Source: Symploca sp. SIO2E9
Lineage (GTDB): Bacteria; Cyanobacteriota; Cyanobacteriia; Cyanobacteriales; Coleofasciculaceae
Length of the DNA stretch: 64,000 bases
NCBI GenBank assembly: GCA_010692645.1
Contig: JAAHGS010000024.1
Coordinates: 1-64,000, forward strand
Direction: 5' to 3'
The position numbers were made by a program, and so were the translations under genes. Shown piece by piece: positions 60,097-64,000 of this stretch (position 1 is the first letter of the stretch; every line of letters begins with the position of its first letter). The notes under the pieces are model-generated. The model ran no database searches. It was not told the origin of the DNA and saw nothing but the letters and a program-made list of their open reading frames with translations.

Positions 60097-61061
60097 ATAA
60101 TACCATGGACAGAAAAATTGTTGGGATGATTTCGGGGTACTCGGCCTTAACACAAAGCGATTGGCTATGGCAGCAAACGCCTACTCCTTTCGGTGTTTGG
60201 GGTAATATTCAAATGCTGGCGAAAGCAGCACAGCCCGATTTTCTACTCATGTACCAATTTAATTTTCCCAGACCAACGCCCAAGCAGCCATGGTGGAAGC
60301 GTCTTCGCCAAAAGCCAAAGCCGCCAGCGCCTGAGATAAATTCTCTCTTGCGAAGTGTTCCTAAAGAGCGAATTATATTTTTACTGCGGGAACCACCTTT
60401 AGATGAGGTGATTAAGAGAAATAAATTTAATTATGAGCAGGCTAAGCAATATTGCGGTTACATTTCTGGTCCCGATGACTTTGCCCCAACTCCTGACTAT
60501 ATGCCTGCTATTTGGTACCATGCCAACTCATTTCGCGAGTTGAATGAAATGGGAGTTCCCCCAAAAGAAAAGACTTGCAGTTGGATTACTTCTGGTATTA
60601 ATCGTACTGCTAGTCATCGCCAGCGGTTGGAATTTTTGCGCCAATTACAAGCAAGTGAGACTAGTGTAGATTTATATGGTCGCAATTTGCCTAGTTGGTC
60701 TAACTCTTCTGGGGAATTAAAAAATAAATGGTACGGAATGGCACCATATTATTACAATTTGGCGGTTGAGAATTATGCCTCTAATGATTGGTATGTGAGC
60801 GAAAAACTGTGGGATTCACTACTGGCTTGGTGCTTACCGATTTACTATGGAGGGCCAGCAGCTGATAAGTTGTTACCACCTGGTAGTTTCCTCAGATTGC
60901 CTAGCTTGGATGAAAAAGGAATTGCCTATATTAAAGAGGTGACAGCGACGCCAGATGCATGGCACCAAGCTAAGGAGGCAATCGCTGAAGCACGTCAGAT
61001 TATCCTGCACAAACTTAATCTGCTCAACTGGTTGTCTGATTTTGTTGACCAATTATCTTAA
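60093..61061 (+). CDS. GT10-like (alpha-1,3-fucosyltransferase family) glycosyltransferase
   Basis: The 322-aa protein carries the GT10 donor-binding signature in ENYASNDWYVSEKLWDSLLA, followed by LPIYYGG, at about 226-254. Earlier, LRSVPKERIIFLLREPP and SWITSGINRTASHRQRL fit the family's N-terminal half. GT10 enzymes usually transfer L-fucose from GDP-fucose; the donor here is inferred only by family. The GTG at 60093 overlaps the previous stop; an ATG at 60105 is the alternative. The next gene starts 4 bases after the stop. Confidence 0.8.
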   Translation: MNNTMDRKIVGMISGYSALTQSDWLWQQTPTPFGVWGNIQMLAKAAQPDFLLMYQFNFPRPTPKQPWWKRLRQKPKPPAPEINSLLRSVPKERIIFLLREPPLDEVIKRNKFNYEQAKQYCGYISGPDDFAPTPDYMPAIWYHANSFRELNEMGVPPKEKTCSWITSGINRTASHRQRLEFLRQLQASETSVDLYGRNLPSWSNSSGELKNKWYGMAPYYYNLAVENYASNDWYVSEKLWDSLLAWCLPIYYGGPAADKLLPPGSFLRLPSLDEKGIAYIKEVTATPDAWHQAKEAIAEARQIILHKLNLLNWLSDFVDQLS

Positions 61062-61065
61062 AGCT

Positions 61066-62061
61066 ATGGATGGTATTTGTACCCTAGGTAATGATAAAGT
61101 TTACCAGCAAATAGTTGCTCTCCTCAATAGTATTGAGGCAATCATGGGACCGGATATGCCTGTATGCATCTATCCCTATGATCACAACACAGAGCAGATT
61201 GCGGCTGAAGTTGCTCGACGTCCCAATGTTCAGTTATACAATGATAAAGCTTCAATGGAGCGATGGGATCTCTTTGCTCAAAGAGCCTGGGATACTCATC
61301 CTACCGCTAAGCAACGTTGGGTTCAGAGCGGGCATTCGGGCTATTATCGATTTGGTACTCATCGGCGTTACTGTGCCTTTGATGGTCCGTTTGAGCGCTT
61401 TCTCTACATGGATGCTGACACTTTGCTGATGGCACCAGTGGATTTCGTATTTGCACAACTGAAAGAAAGTGATTGTGTCGTTTATGATTTTCAGCGCCAT
61501 GATCCAACTCATGTTTATGATCTTGCTTCAGCCAAGCTAGCAGAGTTATTTCCCACAGCGAGAATTAATCAGGAAATTTTTTGCTCGGGATTTTATGCTT
61601 CTAAACAAGATTTGTTTGATGAAGAAAGAAGAAATTGGCTAATCTCAAAACTTCAAGAGGGAGATGCCGAAGTTCTTTATCCCATGGCACCAGACCAAAC
61701 TCTAATCAACTACATGATGATGAGGTCTAATCTGGCTGTCTATAACTTTGCCTTGAATTTACCGAAAGAGGAAATCACTGGTTGCTGTGTTACTTCTAGC
61801 CATTTTCAGCAACAAAATAATCTCCTTTATGATCATGGCAAACTGCTGACTTATATTCATTACATTGGCATAAAATTAAATATTTTCAACAGGCTCTGTG
61901 CTGGAGAAAATATTGATTTCCCTTATCGTGACCTATTTTTACACTATCGCTATCTACACGAACCAGAGCAGCGACCAAAGTTTACTGGTAAGCCTGAACC
62001 CTACAAAACTACTCCTAGTCTGACTACAAAAGTCTTGCGCAAACTTGGATTAAATAAATAA
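61066..62061 (+). CDS. GT8-like sugar transferase (Npun_R2821/R2823-type)
   Basis: The 331-aa protein has an N-terminal nucleotide-sugar fold beginning MDGICTLGNDKVYQQIVALLNS and a DxD metal motif in LYMDADTLLMAP (Asp116, Asp118). It lacks a membrane segment. It is paralogous to the following gene, sharing the GICTLGND/GIYITAND start, the DxD and PDQTLINYM/SDQPIINYM. ATG 61066 is set 4 bases after the previous stop. Family members occur in cyanobacterial glycan clusters; donor and acceptor are unknown. Confidence 0.8.
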   Translation: MDGICTLGNDKVYQQIVALLNSIEAIMGPDMPVCIYPYDHNTEQIAAEVARRPNVQLYNDKASMERWDLFAQRAWDTHPTAKQRWVQSGHSGYYRFGTHRRYCAFDGPFERFLYMDADTLLMAPVDFVFAQLKESDCVVYDFQRHDPTHVYDLASAKLAELFPTARINQEIFCSGFYASKQDLFDEERRNWLISKLQEGDAEVLYPMAPDQTLINYMMMRSNLAVYNFALNLPKEEITGCCVTSSHFQQQNNLLYDHGKLLTYIHYIGIKLNIFNRLCAGENIDFPYRDLFLHYRYLHEPEQRPKFTGKPEPYKTTPSLTTKVLRKLGLNK

Positions 62062-62071
62062 GGATGTTGCT

Positions 62072-62986
62072 ATGAGTCGTGGTATTTATATTACTGCTAA
62101 TGACCGAGTAATCGACCAAACAATTGCTCTACTCAATAGCATTCGCCTGTATGACGCCGATACTCCGATTGTCTTAATTCCCTATGATGACAATTATCAA
62201 GAAATTGCCAAAATCTTAAAGGAGTCCTATGGTGTACAGGTTTATGAAGATTTAGAATTCATAGACCGCCTTTCTAAGCAACTATACCAAATTTTTGGCG
62301 AGGGCTTTTTTGCTAGACCTAATCAATTCCGCAAACAAGCCTGCTGGTTTGGGCCCTTTGATGAGTTTATCTATATTGATACTGATATCGTTGTTTTTGA
62401 TAAAATTGCCAACACGATTGACTACCTCAAAGACAATGATTTTATTTGCTATGACTACCAACATAAGGGAGGCATAACTAACGTTTTTTCTTCTAAGGTC
62501 ATTGAAGAAAACGTCTTTAGCCAAGAAGAGCTTCAGGATATGTTTAATGGTGGTTTCTGGGGTTCCAAGAAAGGGCTAATTTCTGAACAGATTTTATACG
62601 ATAGTTTTACCGAATGCGCTACTCATCCCGAATACTTTGACTTTTCCCAGAAGACTTCAGACCAGCCAATAATTAATTATATGATTTTGAAGCGCATTCC
62701 CAGTCGCTTTAACATTGTGCGCAGAGCTGGTGGGGCACCTGGAAGTTGGGCAGGCAGCAAGCATTTCCAACGCCAAGGTGAACAAATTATCGATCCCAAC
62801 GTCAATCAACCCCTGGAATATTTACACTGGGCAGGTATTCGTATTCAGCCAGGGTGTGCCTACTGGGATATCTGGAAACGCTACCGTTACCTGAATGAAG
62901 CGATGCCAGATGACGAGTCTTTGCGTACTCCAACTCAGAAAAATCAGATTCAGCAACTAAAAGAGAAAGTCAAGCGCTGGTTTTGA
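62072..62986 (+). CDS. GT8-like sugar transferase, paralogue of the previous gene
   Basis: The 304-aa protein starts MSRGIYITANDRVIDQTIALLNS and carries a DxD motif at Asp103-Asp105 (FIYIDTDIVVFD). The later block SDQPIINYMILKRIPSRFN and HWAGIRIQPGC match its neighbour's plan. It lies 10 bases after the preceding gene and ends immediately before the sulfotransferase ATG (TGA-ATG). Tandem duplication with divergence suggests two different sugar linkages in one glycan. Confidence 0.8.
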   Translation: MSRGIYITANDRVIDQTIALLNSIRLYDADTPIVLIPYDDNYQEIAKILKESYGVQVYEDLEFIDRLSKQLYQIFGEGFFARPNQFRKQACWFGPFDEFIYIDTDIVVFDKIANTIDYLKDNDFICYDYQHKGGITNVFSSKVIEENVFSQEELQDMFNGGFWGSKKGLISEQILYDSFTECATHPEYFDFSQKTSDQPIINYMILKRIPSRFNIVRRAGGAPGSWAGSKHFQRQGEQIIDPNVNQPLEYLHWAGIRIQPGCAYWDIWKRYRYLNEAMPDDESLRTPTQKNQIQQLKEKVKRWF

Positions 62987-63583
62987 ATGTATTATCCTGA
63001 ACATCAAGTTATTAGTGTTCATATACCAAAGACAGCAGGCAATAGTATTGCTAGGGGATTAGCTTATAATGGTTTTGCTAAAACTCCCCTCTTAAAAAAA
63101 CATGCTAAGGCACAAGAGTATCGAGAGGTAGTGGGCAATAGAGTTTGGGAAGAGTGTTTCACTTTTGCTTTGGTGAGAAACCCTTGGGATCTAATGGTAT
63201 CAAGCTATAACTGGTGGCTACAGAAAGCCTCTAAGTACGAGCAGCTTCATCAAGAGATTGAAGCAATTCGTCAATTGGGTAGTTTCCCAGCTTTCATCAA
63301 TTCTATTTACGGCAGCATGATGCTTAACGAGTATTATGGCTCCATTGTTGACTGGATTTGCGACTGCCGGCAAAAAGTAATTGTCGAATTTGTTGGTAAG
63401 TTTGAAAGCCTTGACGATGATTGGTCTTACATTTGTAAACGCTTGAGTTTGAAGGATACAACTTTGCCTCATACCAATCAAACCTCACGTCTAACTTATC
63501 AAGACTATTATGATACCAAGTCAAAAAAAATCGTTGAGCAACGATTTGAATGGGCAATAAATCAATTTGGATATACCTTCTGA
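62987..63583 (+). CDS. Sulfotransferase family protein
   Basis: The 198-aa cytoplasmic enzyme has the PAPS 5'-phosphosulfate loop HIPKTAGNS at 12-20 and the 3'-phosphate site ALVRNPWDLMVSSY at 61-74, as in carbohydrate sulfotransferases (Sulfotransfer_2). It is short for the family, but both loops and the FVGKFESLDDDW segment are present. It starts directly after the preceding stop. Together with the glycosyltransferases it points to a sulfated surface polysaccharide (inference). Confidence 0.85.
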   Translation: MYYPEHQVISVHIPKTAGNSIARGLAYNGFAKTPLLKKHAKAQEYREVVGNRVWEECFTFALVRNPWDLMVSSYNWWLQKASKYEQLHQEIEAIRQLGSFPAFINSIYGSMMLNEYYGSIVDWICDCRQKVIVEFVGKFESLDDDWSYICKRLSLKDTTLPHTNQTSRLTYQDYYDTKSKKIVEQRFEWAINQFGYTF

Positions 63584-63632
63584 CTAAGATTATTTTCTGA
63601 GTACAGCCCGACAGAAATAACCCAACAGTCCT

Positions 63633-64000
63633 ATGAATGTTAAACCTATTCTATCTATCGTTACCCCGACTCTCGGAAAATTCTCTGATTATTGGCTCCA
63701 ATGTCTTCTGCAAGTGGAAGGAGATGTTCAATTCCTTTTCGTTTATCCCCCTCAGAGCCAGCCTAGAGTAATAAATGATGCCAGAGTGCAAGTTTTAACT
63801 AGCCCCTACAAAGGCGAAATGATGCAGCGATTTGTAGGTTTACTCAATGCAGGAGGGGAATATGTCTTAGCTTTAGATGATGATGACTTTGTACATCCCC
63901 AAGTATGTGAACTGACTAAACAATATTTTAATAGGTTCTCTGATAGTTGGGTTCTCAGATTACAAAAAGCAGTTATCGATATTTCTGATCAAGAACGCAT
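63633..64000 (+). CDS. GT2-like glycosyltransferase, truncated by the window end
   Basis: The first 122 codons are visible. It starts MNVKPILSIVTPTLGKFSDYW, a GT-A family start (LSIVTPT), and has a DxD motif in LALDDDDFVHPQ near 88-98. No stop occurs before position 64000. It continues the operon after a 49-base gap. Probably an inverting GT2 family sugar transferase. Confidence 0.8.
   Translation, partial: MNVKPILSIVTPTLGKFSDYWLQCLLQVEGDVQFLFVYPPQSQPRVINDARVQVLTSPYKGEMMQRFVGLLNAGGEYVLALDDDDFVHPQVCELTKQYFNRFSDSWVLRLQKAVIDISDQER

Overview
The window is chromosomal DNA of a cyanobacterium. It carries many GCGATCGC (HIP1-type) octamers and cyanobacterial hallmark genes: the carboxysome shell protein CcmP, the carotenoid desaturase CrtD, a cyanobacterial HdrB-like protein, NifJ and three pentapeptide-repeat proteins. 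Short tandem heptamers and dispersed palindromic elements are dense, and several IS200/IS605-type remnants are present. That fits a larger-genome, repeat-rich lineage (filamentous or Chroococcidiopsis/Pleurocapsa-like) better than a marine picocyanobacterium. No rRNA, tRNA, CRISPR array or complete transposase gene was seen.

Layout. 0-11 kb: end of an IS200-like transposase, a pentapeptide protein, tyrA, an HtrA/Deg protease, a cobalamin riboswitch driving hupE and a CobW GTPase, an AMIN-domain amidase and an HdrB-like protein. 11-20 kb: a pentapeptide protein, a TPR protein, a class III aminotransferase, a LuxR-type response regulator, a DUF4278 protein, a small peptide gene with a leader-like motif, a decayed tnpB, ccmP and another pentapeptide gene. 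20-27 kb: urease genes ureD-ureA-ureB without ureC, a conserved hypothetical, a lipoprotein, rsmI and a PfkB-type kinase followed by a long heptamer array. 27-34 kb: a repeat-domain protein, a Uma2 nuclease-fold protein, two tandem PixA/AidA-like proteins, and an ECF-type sigma factor overlapping a TPR gene by ATGA. 34-48 kb: crtD, two five-bladed-propeller glycosidase-like genes with a third decayed copy, a 1501-aa superfamily I helicase, a secreted protein and a membrane-anchored helical-repeat protein. 48-57 kb: hslO, nifJ with a dihydroorotate-dehydrogenase-like gene, a DUF29 protein and a three-fold repeat protein. 57-64 kb: a surface-glycan locus with an epimerase and then a tightly packed operon of a GT4, a GT10-like transferase, two paralogous GT8-like proteins, a sulfotransferase and a GT2 cut by the window end.

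The clearest unusual signal is in the small mobile elements. An 81-bp element at 9827-9907 has 13-bp perfect terminal inverted repeats and a perfect 9-bp target duplication. It inserted exactly where the stop codons of two convergent genes overlapped, leaving both genes intact. A second copy (31895-31996) sits in frame inside a TPR gene and adds 37 codons together with its target duplication. A different 151-bp element (58469-58619) has 10-bp inverted repeats and a perfect 8-bp target duplication. A 303-bp element (45139-45441) has imperfect inverted repeats and a 6-bp duplication, and part of its sequence recurs at the 3' end of the same TPR gene.

Protein-level candidates for new biology are the sigma factor/TPR pair, the 99-aa leader-like peptide, the tandem PixA-like pair, the triplicated-domain protein and the large stand-alone helicase. 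Functions are assigned from motifs read by eye; no database search was possible.
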